Source: CAVPDE01 sp964580575
GTDB taxonomy: Bacteria; Desulfobacterota; DSM-4660; Desulfatiglandales; HGW-15
Length of the DNA stretch: 47,148 bases
Direction: 5' to 3'
NCBI GenBank assembly: GCA_964580575.1
Contig: CAZOLJ010000033.1
Location: forward strand, 1-47,148
Below are positions 32,325 through 40,558 of the stretch, in pieces (positions within the stretch are counted from its first letter, which is position 1; each line of letters starts with the position of its first letter). Both the position numbers and the translations under genes were made by a program. The notes beneath the pieces were generated by a model. That model searched no databases. It saw nothing but the letters and a program-made list of their open reading frames with translations, and was not told the origin of the DNA.

Positions 32325-32556
32325 GAGCCCGGACTGGGGGGTGTGGTCTCTTTAGAGCCGCAACCATTTCTTCACGGCGGTAAAGCGGCGCCGAAAAGTC
32401 AGTGGGTTACGGTAAAAGCCCTTTGGCACAGACCCTCCGATTGGCTTGAAGGTCTGCGCCGCATTTGGGGTAGGTTCGAAGGCAAGGGGGCGATTAGCGG
32501 GAAAGGTCCATTTCCGGTTGCGAGCTCGACAGAGACCACACCCCCCGTCCGGGCTC
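32325..32556. repeat. 232-bp element with 26-bp terminal inverted repeats
   Basis: The left end 32325-32351 and right end 32531-32556 are inverted copies (GAGCCCGGAC, then GGGGGGTGTGGTCTCT) differing by one inserted base, and weaker complementarity (GCAACC) continues inward. The interior holds a second stem, CAGACC/GGTCTG, near 32436-32460. There is no open frame of note. It resembles a miniature inverted-repeat element or a long structured RNA hairpin. It lies in the 522-base gap between the ferredoxin gene and the second Pps-like operon. Confidence 0.7.
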
Positions 32557-32586
32557 AATTGCATTTCCCGAGATTTAGGCAGTGAG

Positions 32587-32759
32587 AAGACCATTGGCAT
32601 CCCTTTTTTTGCAATGGTCATTGTAGTTGAGAAAGGAGGTGGTGAAAGAGAAAAAATGTTCAAAGGGGTGGTGGAGGCTGAGCCGTTCTTGCGACTTTAT
32701 TCATTGTTCTCATTTTCGACAGCCGTCCACGTGGGCAGGCCCTCTTGGAGGGGCCTGCA
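32587..32759. other. Intergenic hairpins before the second Pps-like operon
   Basis: GACCATTG/CAATGGTC flank a T-rich loop at about 32589-32620, a terminator-like structure. A strong hairpin GCAGGCCC...GGGGCCTGC lies at 32735-32759. AAAGGAGGT at 32632-32640 is followed by a 64-codon open frame from GTG 32642 that ends on the ppsA-like start, but its composition (Trp/Cys/Ser-rich, no domain) and start spacing are unconvincing. It could be a leader peptide. Nothing else is seen in this gap. Confidence 0.35.
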
Positions 32760-32832
32760 GTGTCGGAACACCTATGGCTTTCTTTTCTGAAGGGGAATCG
32801 TTCGTTAACCACTTTTTGAAGGAGGAGAAGGG

Positions 32833-34512
32833 ATGAAAGTCTACGATGTGGTTCCGGGCTTGGAATTCGACCCGGAAAGAGATTTCGAGCAGTCACCGGC
32901 TTGGTTCTTGGATGGCACGCACTCTGTTCCCCCATGGACGCCCATGTTCGGATGGTTCTGGATCAACTTCTGCCGCCACGGCATGCAGTACGGCGCTGAG
33001 AAGCTCAGCCTGCCCACGGTGAAGGGTTGGGATTGGCGGTTCCACAAAGGCGGGGGTTACCTGACCCTTTTGCTGGTCAAGACCGAGGAAGAGAAACGGA
33101 GAAGAGAGGGCGAGTTCCGAAAGGCGATCCTGCCCTTTATCCAGGACTTTGATGGTCTGTGGGGCGGATACGTGAAAGAGATTCTCGGGCTCTACGCGCA
33201 CCTCAAGGCCACCAATCCGGAAACGGCGACGAATATCGAATTGCTGCAGAATTTCGAAGATACTATCGACACGTGCCGGCGCATGTGGGAGATCCACATG
33301 TACATGATGTACGGGGTCTACACGGCCTACATTCTTTTTGAGAACATCTGCAGGGACGTGGCAAAAATCGATGACACGTCCCCCTTGTTCCACAAACTGG
33401 TCTCCGGTTTTGACAACAAGGTGTTCCAGGTGGATCGCAAACTCTGGGAGTTCTCGAAGCGGGCGCGCCAGGACGGACTTGGGGATATCTTTCTCAAGAA
33501 CGAAGCCAATCAAATTAAGCCGAAACTGGAAGCCACCGACAAGGGGAAGGCGTTCATGAAGGATTTCACGGCCCTCATGAATGAAGACGGGTGGAGAATG
33601 CAGCGAATGTCGGAAATCAACCTTCCCACATGGGTGGAGGATCCGACACCGGCCCTGGTGAATGTCAAGCAGTTCCTCCAGAAAGGCGGCGATTTCAACC
33701 TGGACGAGGAACGGAAGAAGATTGCGCAAGAAAGACAAGGGGCGGAGAAAGAAGTGCTGGACAAGGTTCCGCAGGAGCAAAGAGGCTGGTTCCAGCAGCT
33801 CATGAAGTTGGCTCAGAAGAGCGGCGTTTTCAGTGAGGAGCATGATCATTACCTGGACCTCTACACCCATGCCATGATGAGACGGAGCGTTCTTGGCTTG
33901 GGCAGGCGCTTTGTGAAGGCGGGGGCGCTGAACGAGGCTGAAGATGTCTTCTTCCTCATGCCTGATGAAATCCGGCGAGCCGGGATCAATCCCGATCAGT
34001 TCAACCTGCGCTACATCGTTGATCGGAGGAAGTCGGAATGGCAGGAATGGCAGAAGACGCCCAATCCGCCCGCCTTCCTGGCGCCGGGATTCGACCTGAA
34101 TATGGCCATGGGCGTGCTCGTCCAGTCCATGGACCCCATTGCGCTCAAGGTGGTGGTGGGTTCCATGCCCCAGGTGAGGCCGGAGCTCAAGGCGGATCTC
34201 TACGGGATCTGCGGGTCACCGGGTGTTGCCGAAGGGACGGCAAGGGTGATCATGACGGAAGACGAACTCCACCTGGTCCAGGAAGGGGACATCCTGGTGG
34301 CGGCGACCACCTCTCCGAGCTGGACGCCTGTCTTTTCCATGATCAAGGGCGTCATTGTGGACCGGGGGGCGAGCCTCTCTCACGCGGCCATTGTGGGCAG
34401 GGAGTACCGCATCCCCGTGGTGATGAATGTGTTTGAAGGAACGGCGAAGATCAAATCCGGACAAAGGATCAAGGTCGATGCCAACCTGGGTGTCGTTTTC
34501 ATCCTCAAGTAA
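32833..34512 (+). CDS. Divergent PpsA-like phosphotransferase subunit (phospho-His mobile domain)
   Basis: The 559-residue protein has the layout of phenylphosphate synthase PpsA. A long helical, Trp/Tyr/Phe-rich N-terminal region (SVPPWTPMFGWFWINFCRHG) is followed by the PEP-utiliser mobile domain: GICGSPGVAEGTARVIM, LVAATTSPSWTPVFSMIKGV and RGASLSHAAIVGREYRIPVV with catalytic His517. The N-terminal substrate part differs strongly from the protein at 13196, so a different hydroxylated substrate is likely. ATG at 32833 follows GAAGGAGGAGAAGGG. It pairs with the ATP-binding subunit downstream. It could be an isofunctional second phenylphosphate synthase, but no UbiD follows. Confidence 0.8.
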   Translation: MKVYDVVPGLEFDPERDFEQSPAWFLDGTHSVPPWTPMFGWFWINFCRHGMQYGAEKLSLPTVKGWDWRFHKGGGYLTLLLVKTEEEKRRREGEFRKAILPFIQDFDGLWGGYVKEILGLYAHLKATNPETATNIELLQNFEDTIDTCRRMWEIHMYMMYGVYTAYILFENICRDVAKIDDTSPLFHKLVSGFDNKVFQVDRKLWEFSKRARQDGLGDIFLKNEANQIKPKLEATDKGKAFMKDFTALMNEDGWRMQRMSEINLPTWVEDPTPALVNVKQFLQKGGDFNLDEERKKIAQERQGAEKEVLDKVPQEQRGWFQQLMKLAQKSGVFSEEHDHYLDLYTHAMMRRSVLGLGRRFVKAGALNEAEDVFFLMPDEIRRAGINPDQFNLRYIVDRRKSEWQEWQKTPNPPAFLAPGFDLNMAMGVLVQSMDPIALKVVVGSMPQVRPELKADLYGICGSPGVAEGTARVIMTEDELHLVQEGDILVAATTSPSWTPVFSMIKGVIVDRGASLSHAAIVGREYRIPVVMNVFEGTAKIKSGQRIKVDANLGVVFILK

Positions 34513-34532
34513 CCCATGATTCCCTTGGAGGA

Positions 34533-34572
34533 CGGGTCAGGGACTTGTTGACGGATCGGAGCCCCTGACCCG
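34533..34572. other. Hairpin in the gap between the second ppsA-like and ppsB-like genes
   Basis: CGGGTCAGGG and CCCCTGACCCG form a 10-bp stem with a roughly 19-base loop. No T-run follows, so it is more likely a processing or mRNA-stability structure setting the ratio of the two subunits than a strong terminator. Confidence 0.45.
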
Positions 34573-34602
34573 CCTCTCTCCAAAAGGAAAGGACTGAATC
34601 TC

Positions 34603-35628
34603 ATGGCGAGCAAATGGATTTATTGGTTTGAAGAACTGGGGAGCAAGCACAACGACATGGTCGGGAAGAAGTGCGCCAACCTGGGGGAAATGACCCAGTT
34701 GGGCATGCGTGTGCCGCCGGGCTTCGCCATATGCGTTGACGGGTATGAACAATTCATGGAGCAGAGCGGCGCCGGCGAGGAGATCAGGCGATATGTGAAA
34801 GACAGTGCCGCCGGATTCAAGGAAGTGGAAAAACAGATCGAGGCCAGCCGCTTCATTCGGGGGATCATCGAGGCAAAACCGATGCCCTATGACATGAAAA
34901 GGGAGCTCGACGCCTACTACGATGAGCTGTGCGCCAGAGTCGGCATGGACCAGGTCCGGGTGGCTGTTCGCTCCAGCGGTGCGGTGAGCATGCCGGGACA
35001 GATGGAGACCTTCCTGAATGTGCTCGGAAAAGATGCGGTCTCGAATCATGTCATCAAGGTCTGGGGGAGCGCTTTCACGGCCAGGGCCATCGCCTTCCGC
35101 ATCGAAAAAGGAATGGAGATGGTCAAGACGCCCATCGGGGTGGCGGTGCTCAAGATGGTGAACGCCAAGTCCGCCGGCGTTGTGCTCACCGTTTTACCCA
35201 CGACGGGGGACATCTCCAAGGTTGTTGTCGAAGGCAACTGGGGGCTGGGCGAAAGCGTGGTGAGTGGAGAGGTCAACCCCGACCATTTTCTCGTTGACAA
35301 AGAGACCTTGGACGTCGAGAGCACCGTCAATCAGAAACCAAAAATGGTGGTCTACCGCAGCTCGGGGACGGCAACGTGCGACGTGCCGCAAGACATGCAG
35401 GATCAGCCTTGTCTCTCCAAAGAAGAAGTCCTGGAAATCGTGCGTGTCTCCCTGGACGTGGAGAAGTATTTCAACACCCCCCAGGACATGGAGTGGGTTG
35501 TGGACTTCGACCTCCCTTTCCCCGAGAACATTTTTTGGGTCCAGGCGCGACCGGCGAAGTTCACCAAGAAAAAGGAAGACGACGCGGAATACATTGCAGA
35601 ACTCATGACCAGGGTCTTCAAGTTCTAG
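34603..35628 (+). CDS. Divergent PpsB-like ATP-binding subunit (PEP-synthase N-terminal half)
   Basis: This 341-residue ATP-grasp protein is paralogous to that at 11914. It has KWIYWFEELGSKHND, MVGKKCANLGEM, RVPPGFAICVDGYEQF, then AVRSSGAVSMPGQMETFLN with the catalytic Arg, GVAVLKMVNAKSAGVVLTV, NWGLGESVVSGEVNPDHF and FWVQARPAKF. It would phosphorylate the His of its partner at 32833. ATG at 34603 has AAAGGAAAGG upstream. The conserved ATP-site residues are all present, so it should be an active enzyme rather than a relic. Confidence 0.82.
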   Translation: MASKWIYWFEELGSKHNDMVGKKCANLGEMTQLGMRVPPGFAICVDGYEQFMEQSGAGEEIRRYVKDSAAGFKEVEKQIEASRFIRGIIEAKPMPYDMKRELDAYYDELCARVGMDQVRVAVRSSGAVSMPGQMETFLNVLGKDAVSNHVIKVWGSAFTARAIAFRIEKGMEMVKTPIGVAVLKMVNAKSAGVVLTVLPTTGDISKVVVEGNWGLGESVVSGEVNPDHFLVDKETLDVESTVNQKPKMVVYRSSGTATCDVPQDMQDQPCLSKEEVLEIVRVSLDVEKYFNTPQDMEWVVDFDLPFPENIFWVQARPAKFTKKKEDDAEYIAELMTRVFKF

Positions 35629-35716
35629 CCCCTGCACTCCCCTTCGTGCCGTTTGCCCCATGGGTATGGACGAACTCGGAGAGCAGAGGCTGCCTTTTAG
35701 CCCAAGGAGAAATCTC

Positions 35717-36382
35717 ATGGCCATCCTTTTTACCCAATACTGGGACATCATGCCCGGGAAGTTTGACGAGTACTCCACCTTTGTGTCGAACGAGTATATC
35801 CCCACGCTTCAGAAACTGGGAATTCGCCTGGTGGGCGGCTACTACGTGGTGGTTGGAGAAGGGCCGAGGATCGTGGCGGTTGCAGAGGTCGAGAGCCTGG
35901 ACAGCCTGCACAAAAACCTCGCCACGAGAGAATACCGGATCATCTCCAACCGCCTGCTCGAGTATGCGTGGAAATACAGCAGCAAGGTCTGGGCTCCCTC
36001 CGGTCGAATTCAAATCCAGGAGGGCCCCTACCGCATCCAGACGGGCGTGTGGAAATTCAATCAGTACTACAACGTGTTGCCCGGCAAAGAGGAAGATCAC
36101 TACCGGTTCGTGAAGGACGAGTGCATCCCCGCAATGAAGAAACTGGGTATTCCGATCACCGCAGGGTGGCGGCTGGTGGTCGGCACAGGCGCCAAAATAC
36201 TGTCCGAGTCCACGGCCAGGGGAATTGTGGAAATCGCCAAGGCGATCGACTCCCCGGAATTCAGAGGCCTCGTGAGAAAGCTCAAGAACGAGATGGCCAC
36301 GGATTATGCCAGCCGGATTCTCGCTCCCACAGGCCGCATTGAGGTGCCTTATCTCATGAGCGAAATGATGAAAAAGTTTTAG
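35717..36382 (+). CDS. Tandem-duplicated alpha-beta-barrel (NIPSNAP/EthD-like) protein of unknown function
   Basis: The 221-residue cytosolic protein is made of two related halves. Half 1 has FTQYWDIMPGKFDEYSTFV, YIPTLQKLGIRLVGGYYVVV and ends VWAPSGRI. Half 2 has FNQYYNVLPGKEEDHYRFV, CIPAMKKLGIPITAGWRLVV and ends ILAPTGRI. This pattern fits a ferredoxin-like dimeric alpha-beta barrel, as in NIPSNAP or EthD proteins, formed within one chain. Such barrels often bind small aromatic or hydrophobic ligands. No catalytic residue can be named. ATG at 35717 follows AAGGAG. Its place between the Pps-like pair and the Fe-S oxidoreductase suggests it handles the pathway's substrate. Confidence 0.65.
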   Translation: MAILFTQYWDIMPGKFDEYSTFVSNEYIPTLQKLGIRLVGGYYVVVGEGPRIVAVAEVESLDSLHKNLATREYRIISNRLLEYAWKYSSKVWAPSGRIQIQEGPYRIQTGVWKFNQYYNVLPGKEEDHYRFVKDECIPAMKKLGIPITAGWRLVVGTGAKILSESTARGIVEIAKAIDSPEFRGLVRKLKNEMATDYASRILAPTGRIEVPYLMSEMMKKF

Positions 36383-36406
36383 TCCTTCAAAGGAAGAGAG
36401 GGTTTC

Positions 36407-38416
36407 ATGACACCGGAGAGGGAACTCTTTTGGAAGATCGGGGCTGGCTGGCTCTTTTATGTCCTGGCTGCCTTGGCCATGGCTTTGCTGGTGGTGGGTG
36501 TTGCCGTTCACGTGAAGGTGTGGTTGAAAAGCGCACCCAAAGGCAAGGTCGCTTTTTCACCTGAGGCCTTGAAGCAGACGATTTCCGATGTGGTTCTGGG
36601 TCTGCGAGTGCTCAAGGGCGAGGTGCCGGCCGGCATCATGCATGCCTTTATCTTCTGGGGGTTCGTTGTCCTGACCATCGGCACCACGATTCTCCTGGTC
36701 CACGAGCATCTGGCCTCCTTTCTGGCAGGCACGAGCCACCTTGTTTTTGAGATCTCCATGGAAATCGGCGGACTCATCCTCCTGGCAGGGATTCTCTGGG
36801 CCCTGGTTCGCAGGTACCTTCAACGTGTTTCGAGGCTGGAGCGCAGGCTGGAAGATGCTCTGGTGCCCCTGTGGCTGTTGGTCGTGGTGTGTTCGGGGTT
36901 TCTCCTGGAGGGGGTGAGGCTGGCGTCTCAAAAGCCGGCCTGGGCTGACTGGTCTTTTGTCGGGGCATGGACGGCCGGTTTCGTGTCCCCGGGAATCGCG
37001 GAATCAACCTATCCTTATCTGTGGTGGGGTCACGCGCTCCTAAGTCTCGGATTCATCGCTCTCATCCCTTACACCAAGCTTTTTCACGTCCTCGGAGCGC
37101 CTGCGGCCTATTACCTTCATCATTCTGCGGAAGCGCCCGCTGAAAGCGCCGCCTCTTTACAGGAACCGCTTGAGGCACCGCCGGCGGCCGAAGAGGGATC
37201 GATGAATGCGGACGAGGCGTCCCTGGATTTTCTCGATGTGCCGCTGAAGCTGGCCGATGTGGCCTTCTATGATGCCTGCATGCGATGCGGCCGCTGTGTG
37301 CAAGCCTGCCCGTCCGCGGGTGCAGGCGAGACCTTCGCACCCCGCGATTTTGTGCAGGCCGCGGTCCATGCCTTGTGGCAGCAGCACTCTCCTGCGGGAG
37401 ATATCCGATTTCTCACCAAGGATCATCCGCTCGATCCGAATGCGCCCTGGCACTGCACCACCTGTGCCGCATGCCTGGAGGTCTGCCCAGTGTACGGCGC
37501 GACCTTCGAGAGTGTTCTGAGAAAGAGGGCCCTGCTGATCCAGGAGGGAACCGGCGTGCCTGACCTCATGAACCAGACCCTGGAGAGGCTCTTCAACTAC
37601 GAGAACCCCTGGGTTTCTTCCAAGAGGGAGAAGGCCGTCTGGACAAAGGGTTTGGATATCCCGGCCCTGGCAAAGGGCGGGAGCGATGTGGATCTCTGCT
37701 ATTTTGTGGGATGCACCACCTCTATCGATGCAAGAGCCCAGGCTATAGCCAAGTCCTTCTCGTCTATCCTGAAACAGGCCGGGGTGCGCTACGGCATTCT
37801 GGGCGACAAGGAACCGTGCTGTGGGGACATCGCGAGGGTGGCGGGAGAAATCGGTCTCTTTGAAGAGAAGAAGATGAACTGCGTGGATCTTTTCGGCCAG
37901 TACGAGATTAAGGACGTGGTCACCTCCTCCCCCCACTGCTTCCACGCGTTCCGCAACGAATACCCCAAGGAAAAGGGATTTGAGGTGAAACATTATTCCT
38001 TGCTCTTGCGGGAACTCGTCGGCGATGGGAGGCTCAAGTTCAAAAAGAACGGAAGGCTCAAAGTCACCTATCATGACCCGTGTTACCTCGGCAGGCACAA
38101 TCGAATCTTTGACGAGCCCAGGGAAGTGCTTCGGTCCATCCCGGGGACTCAACTGATCGAGATGAGTCACCACGGTCCTGACAGCCTCTGCTGCGGCGCA
38201 GGAGGAGGAAGGATGTGGCAAGGCAAGGAATTGGACGGCCAGGCCAGAATGAGCGAGATCCGGGTCAAAGAAGCCCATGCCACCGGAGCGGAGACCCTGG
38301 TCACGGCGTGTCCTCTGTGTCTCATCATGCTCGAAGACGCATTGAAGACTCTGGGATTTGAAAAAGAATTGAAGGTGATGGATCTCAACGAAGTGGTTTT
38401 ACAATCGTTGGAATAG
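36407..38416 (+). CDS. Membrane-bound HdrD-like Fe-S oxidoreductase (ETF:quinone type)
   Basis: This 669-residue protein has an N-terminal membrane part with five or six hydrophobic segments (from WLFYVLAALAMALLVVGVAV to WWGHALLSLGFIALIPYTK). That part resembles the nitrate-reductase gamma (haem b) subunit, with several His (MHAF, WWGHA, KLFHV). After a Pro/Ala/Glu linker come 4Fe-4S motifs CMRCGRCVQACP and CTTCAACLEVCP. Two CCG modules follow (YFVGCTTSID, CCGDIARVAG, SSPHCFHAF; then HDPCYLGRHN, CCGAGGGRMW, TACPLCLIML). Proteins of this build next to EtfAB pass electrons from ETF to menaquinone in anaerobes. Etf genes follow directly. ATG at 36407 is preceded by GGAAGAGAGG. Confidence 0.88.
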   Translation: MTPERELFWKIGAGWLFYVLAALAMALLVVGVAVHVKVWLKSAPKGKVAFSPEALKQTISDVVLGLRVLKGEVPAGIMHAFIFWGFVVLTIGTTILLVHEHLASFLAGTSHLVFEISMEIGGLILLAGILWALVRRYLQRVSRLERRLEDALVPLWLLVVVCSGFLLEGVRLASQKPAWADWSFVGAWTAGFVSPGIAESTYPYLWWGHALLSLGFIALIPYTKLFHVLGAPAAYYLHHSAEAPAESAASLQEPLEAPPAAEEGSMNADEASLDFLDVPLKLADVAFYDACMRCGRCVQACPSAGAGETFAPRDFVQAAVHALWQQHSPAGDIRFLTKDHPLDPNAPWHCTTCAACLEVCPVYGATFESVLRKRALLIQEGTGVPDLMNQTLERLFNYENPWVSSKREKAVWTKGLDIPALAKGGSDVDLCYFVGCTTSIDARAQAIAKSFSSILKQAGVRYGILGDKEPCCGDIARVAGEIGLFEEKKMNCVDLFGQYEIKDVVTSSPHCFHAFRNEYPKEKGFEVKHYSLLLRELVGDGRLKFKKNGRLKVTYHDPCYLGRHNRIFDEPREVLRSIPGTQLIEMSHHGPDSLCCGAGGGRMWQGKELDGQARMSEIRVKEAHATGAETLVTACPLCLIMLEDALKTLGFEKELKVMDLNEVVLQSLE

Positions 38417-38480
38417 AAGATGAAGCACGAGGTGAACAGTTTGGCTTTGGTAAATTGGCTACTGACGCCCTGGTCGTAGC

Positions 38481-38575
38481 CCCGTTCACCCTTCGATACC
38501 TCAGGGCGAACGGGGGATGTGGGCCGGAACCGTTGGATCTTCCGTTCATGGTGAGGTATCGAACCATGAACAGGA
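38481..38575. repeat. Paired REP-like hairpins, copy 3
   Basis: Palindromes lie at 38481-38514 (CCCGTTCACCCTTCG...AGGGCGAACGGG) and 38541-38575 (TCCGTTCATGGTGAGG...CCATGAACAGGA), spaced like copy 1 (27 bases) and with the same inverted TTCGATACCTCA cores. It lies within the operon, between the Fe-S oxidoreductase and etfA. Confidence 0.8.
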
Positions 38576-38608
38576 AAATACACTCAGAAGGAAGGAGGGT
38601 TGATAGCG

Positions 38609-39592
38609 ATGAGTGACGTATTGATATTGGTTGAAACCAAAGAGGGTTCTTTGGACAAAAAGACCCTCGAACTCATACGAGGGGCAATCGGTCTGGCCAA
38701 GGATTTGGGGACCGGAGCGTCGGCGGTGGTCGTGGGACATGAAACGGCCGCAGTGGCCGAATCGGTTGCCGCCTATGGACTAAGCAAGGTCTATCGGCTG
38801 GAGCATCCCTTGCTCAAGGACTTCAAGCCGGACGCCTGGGTAGCGGCCCTGGAGTGGCTGTGCAAGCAGGTTTCACCCAAGGTGATCCTCGTCAGCCATT
38901 CGTTCGTGGGCAGGGAAGTGGCCCCCAGGCTGGCCTATCGGCTGAACACGGAGCTGACCACCGATTGCACCGGCCTGAAGATCGATCCTGCGGACAAAGG
39001 GCTCATTCGCACGAAACCCATTTACGGGGGCAACGCGGTGGCCATCCTAAAGATGGTAGGCAGTCCTCAGATCGTCACGGTCCGGAAAGGGGCATTCGAG
39101 CCTATAGAGCAGACAGCCACGAAGAGCGAAATGGCGGCACTGACGCCCGCGATCGATGATTCCGCGATCAAGGTCAAATCCCTGAAAACCGTTGCGCAGG
39201 AAATCGTTGAACTGGACAAGGCGAACGTTGTCATCTCCGGAGGCCGAGGCATTGCGGCCAAGGAGGATTTCGACATGCTCATTGCCTTGGCCAAGGTCAT
39301 GGCCAAAACCCACGGGAATGTGATGGTCGGATGCAGCAGACCCGTGGTCGACAAGTGCTGGCTGTCCTCCGACCACCAGGTCGGCTTGACCGGTTCCATG
39401 ATTTCCCCTGATGCGTATGTGGCGATCGGCATCTCAGGAGCGGTTCAACACCTGGTCGGAATGATCAGGTCAAAAAGAATCATAGCCATCAATTCGGATG
39501 CGGGCTGCAACATGTTCAAGGTGGCCGACTATGGGATCGTCGCCGATTACAAAGAAATCCTGCCTGCATTGATCAAGAAACTGGAGGAGTGA
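38609..39592 (+). CDS. etfA: Electron-transfer flavoprotein alpha subunit
   Basis: The 327-residue EtfA shows the FAD-domain signature near the C-terminus: QVGLTGSMISPDAYVAIGIS, then GAVQHLVGMI and IAINSDAGCNMFKVADYGIV. VISGGRGIAAKEDF is also typical. The ATG at 38609 lies nine bases after AAGGAGGG; an upstream TTG at 38600 has no room for a ribosome site. Its stop is three bases before etfB, giving the alpha-then-beta order. ETF collects electrons from a flavin dehydrogenase, here probably the flavoprotein at 40559, and hands them to the membrane protein at 36407. Confidence 0.94.
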   Translation: MSDVLILVETKEGSLDKKTLELIRGAIGLAKDLGTGASAVVVGHETAAVAESVAAYGLSKVYRLEHPLLKDFKPDAWVAALEWLCKQVSPKVILVSHSFVGREVAPRLAYRLNTELTTDCTGLKIDPADKGLIRTKPIYGGNAVAILKMVGSPQIVTVRKGAFEPIEQTATKSEMAALTPAIDDSAIKVKSLKTVAQEIVELDKANVVISGGRGIAAKEDFDMLIALAKVMAKTHGNVMVGCSRPVVDKCWLSSDHQVGLTGSMISPDAYVAIGISGAVQHLVGMIRSKRIIAINSDAGCNMFKVADYGIVADYKEILPALIKKLEE

Positions 39593-39594
39593 TC

Positions 39595-40389
39595 ATGAAA
39601 GATGTGAGAATCATCGTTTGTGCAAAACAGATCCCTGACCCGGAAGTTCCCTTCTCGAATGTGAGCGTCAATCCGGAGAAAAAGGAGGTCGTCGTGGACG
39701 CTCCTGACGTGATCAGCCCCTATGACGAAAACGCCTTGGAGGCTGCGATCAAGATCAAAGAGGAACTGGGGGGAAAGATCACCGTTTTGAGCATGGGAAG
39801 GAAGGTTTCGGACACGGTGCTCCGGAAATCGATTGCCGCCGGCGCCGATGCGCTGATCCTTTTGGAGGATCCCGCTTTCGAGAGGCTTCAGAGCCGGTCC
39901 ATCGCGCAGGTACTGGCAGCGGCGGTCAAGAAGATCGGCGGGTATGACCTGATCCTGACCGGGCGACAGGCAGGCGACTGGGACTCCGGACAGGTGGGAC
40001 TGATTCTGGCGGAGATGCTCGGCATCCCGTCGGTCAGCCTGGCGCGTTCCATCAAGGTCAAGGACGGCTCTGTCGAAGTGGAAAAGCTTGTTCCCGTGGG
40101 CTACGAGGTGGTTGAAGCCGGGCTTCCTGCCTTGGTCACGGTGAGCAACGAGGTGGGGGAACTGAGATATGTGGCCAGGGGCAAGATGCTGATGCTCCTC
40201 AAGCGGCCCATGCCCATCCCGAAATGGGGGACCAAGGAACTCGGCATCAGTGCGGAGGCCCTTTACCCGGTGAATCTTGCGGAGCTTTCTCCGCCCCCGG
40301 ACATGAGAAGGGAGTGCGTCCTGATCGAAGGAGCCTCGCCTGATGAAAAGGCCGGCAAGCTGGCTGCGGTTTTCAAGGAACTGAGATGA
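39595..40389 (+). CDS. etfB: Electron-transfer flavoprotein beta subunit
   Basis: The 264-residue EtfB begins KDVRIIVCAKQIPDPEVPFS and contains the nucleotide loop segment SPYDENALEAAIKIKEELGG, AGADALILLEDPAF and LTGRQAGDWDSGQVGLILAE. These are standard for the AMP/FAD-binding beta subunit. Length is normal. ATG at 39595 is just after the etfA stop with GGAGG upstream in the etfA end. I see no feature that decides between a bifurcating and a conventional ETF. The membrane Fe-S partner upstream favours a conventional quinone-linked role. Confidence 0.94.
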   Translation: MKDVRIIVCAKQIPDPEVPFSNVSVNPEKKEVVVDAPDVISPYDENALEAAIKIKEELGGKITVLSMGRKVSDTVLRKSIAAGADALILLEDPAFERLQSRSIAQVLAAAVKKIGGYDLILTGRQAGDWDSGQVGLILAEMLGIPSVSLARSIKVKDGSVEVEKLVPVGYEVVEAGLPALVTVSNEVGELRYVARGKMLMLLKRPMPIPKWGTKELGISAEALYPVNLAELSPPPDMRRECVLIEGASPDEKAGKLAAVFKELR

Positions 40390-40395
40390 AACGCG

Positions 40396-40485
40396 CAACA
40401 AATCCCCTCCGTCTCCCCTTTTACAAAGGGGAGGACTCAATGGCGTTTCCCCCCTTTGCTAAAGGGGGGAAGGGGGGATTTCAAC
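40396..40485. repeat. C/G-rich dispersed element (CCCCTTT...AAAGGGG type)
   Basis: ATCCCCTCCGTCTCCCCTTT, then ACAAAGGGGAGGA, followed by CCCCCCTTTGCTAAAGGGGG and GGAAGGGGGGATTT, make two nested hairpins in the etfB-flavoprotein gap. A short open frame across it encodes only repeat peptides (PPFAKGGKGGF) and is not counted as a gene. Confidence 0.7.
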
Positions 40486-40558
40486 ATGGTCATCGAAACG
40501 GCAATTCATTTAATGCGTTTTCCACTACCATCAACAATACTAATGAGGAGGTAACGAC

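Noticed and set aside
32594..32616. Sigma-54 promoter (TTGGCA...TTGCA) upstream of the second Pps-like operon
   Set aside because: The distance between GG and GC is about 15 bases, not the required 12, and the bases form a hairpin instead.
32642..32836. 64-codon frame just upstream of the second ppsA-like gene
   Set aside because: The spacing to AAAGGAGGT is too short for GTG 32642 and too long for the ATG at 32656. It is Cys/Trp/Ser-rich without a motif, and a leader peptide is only a remote possibility.
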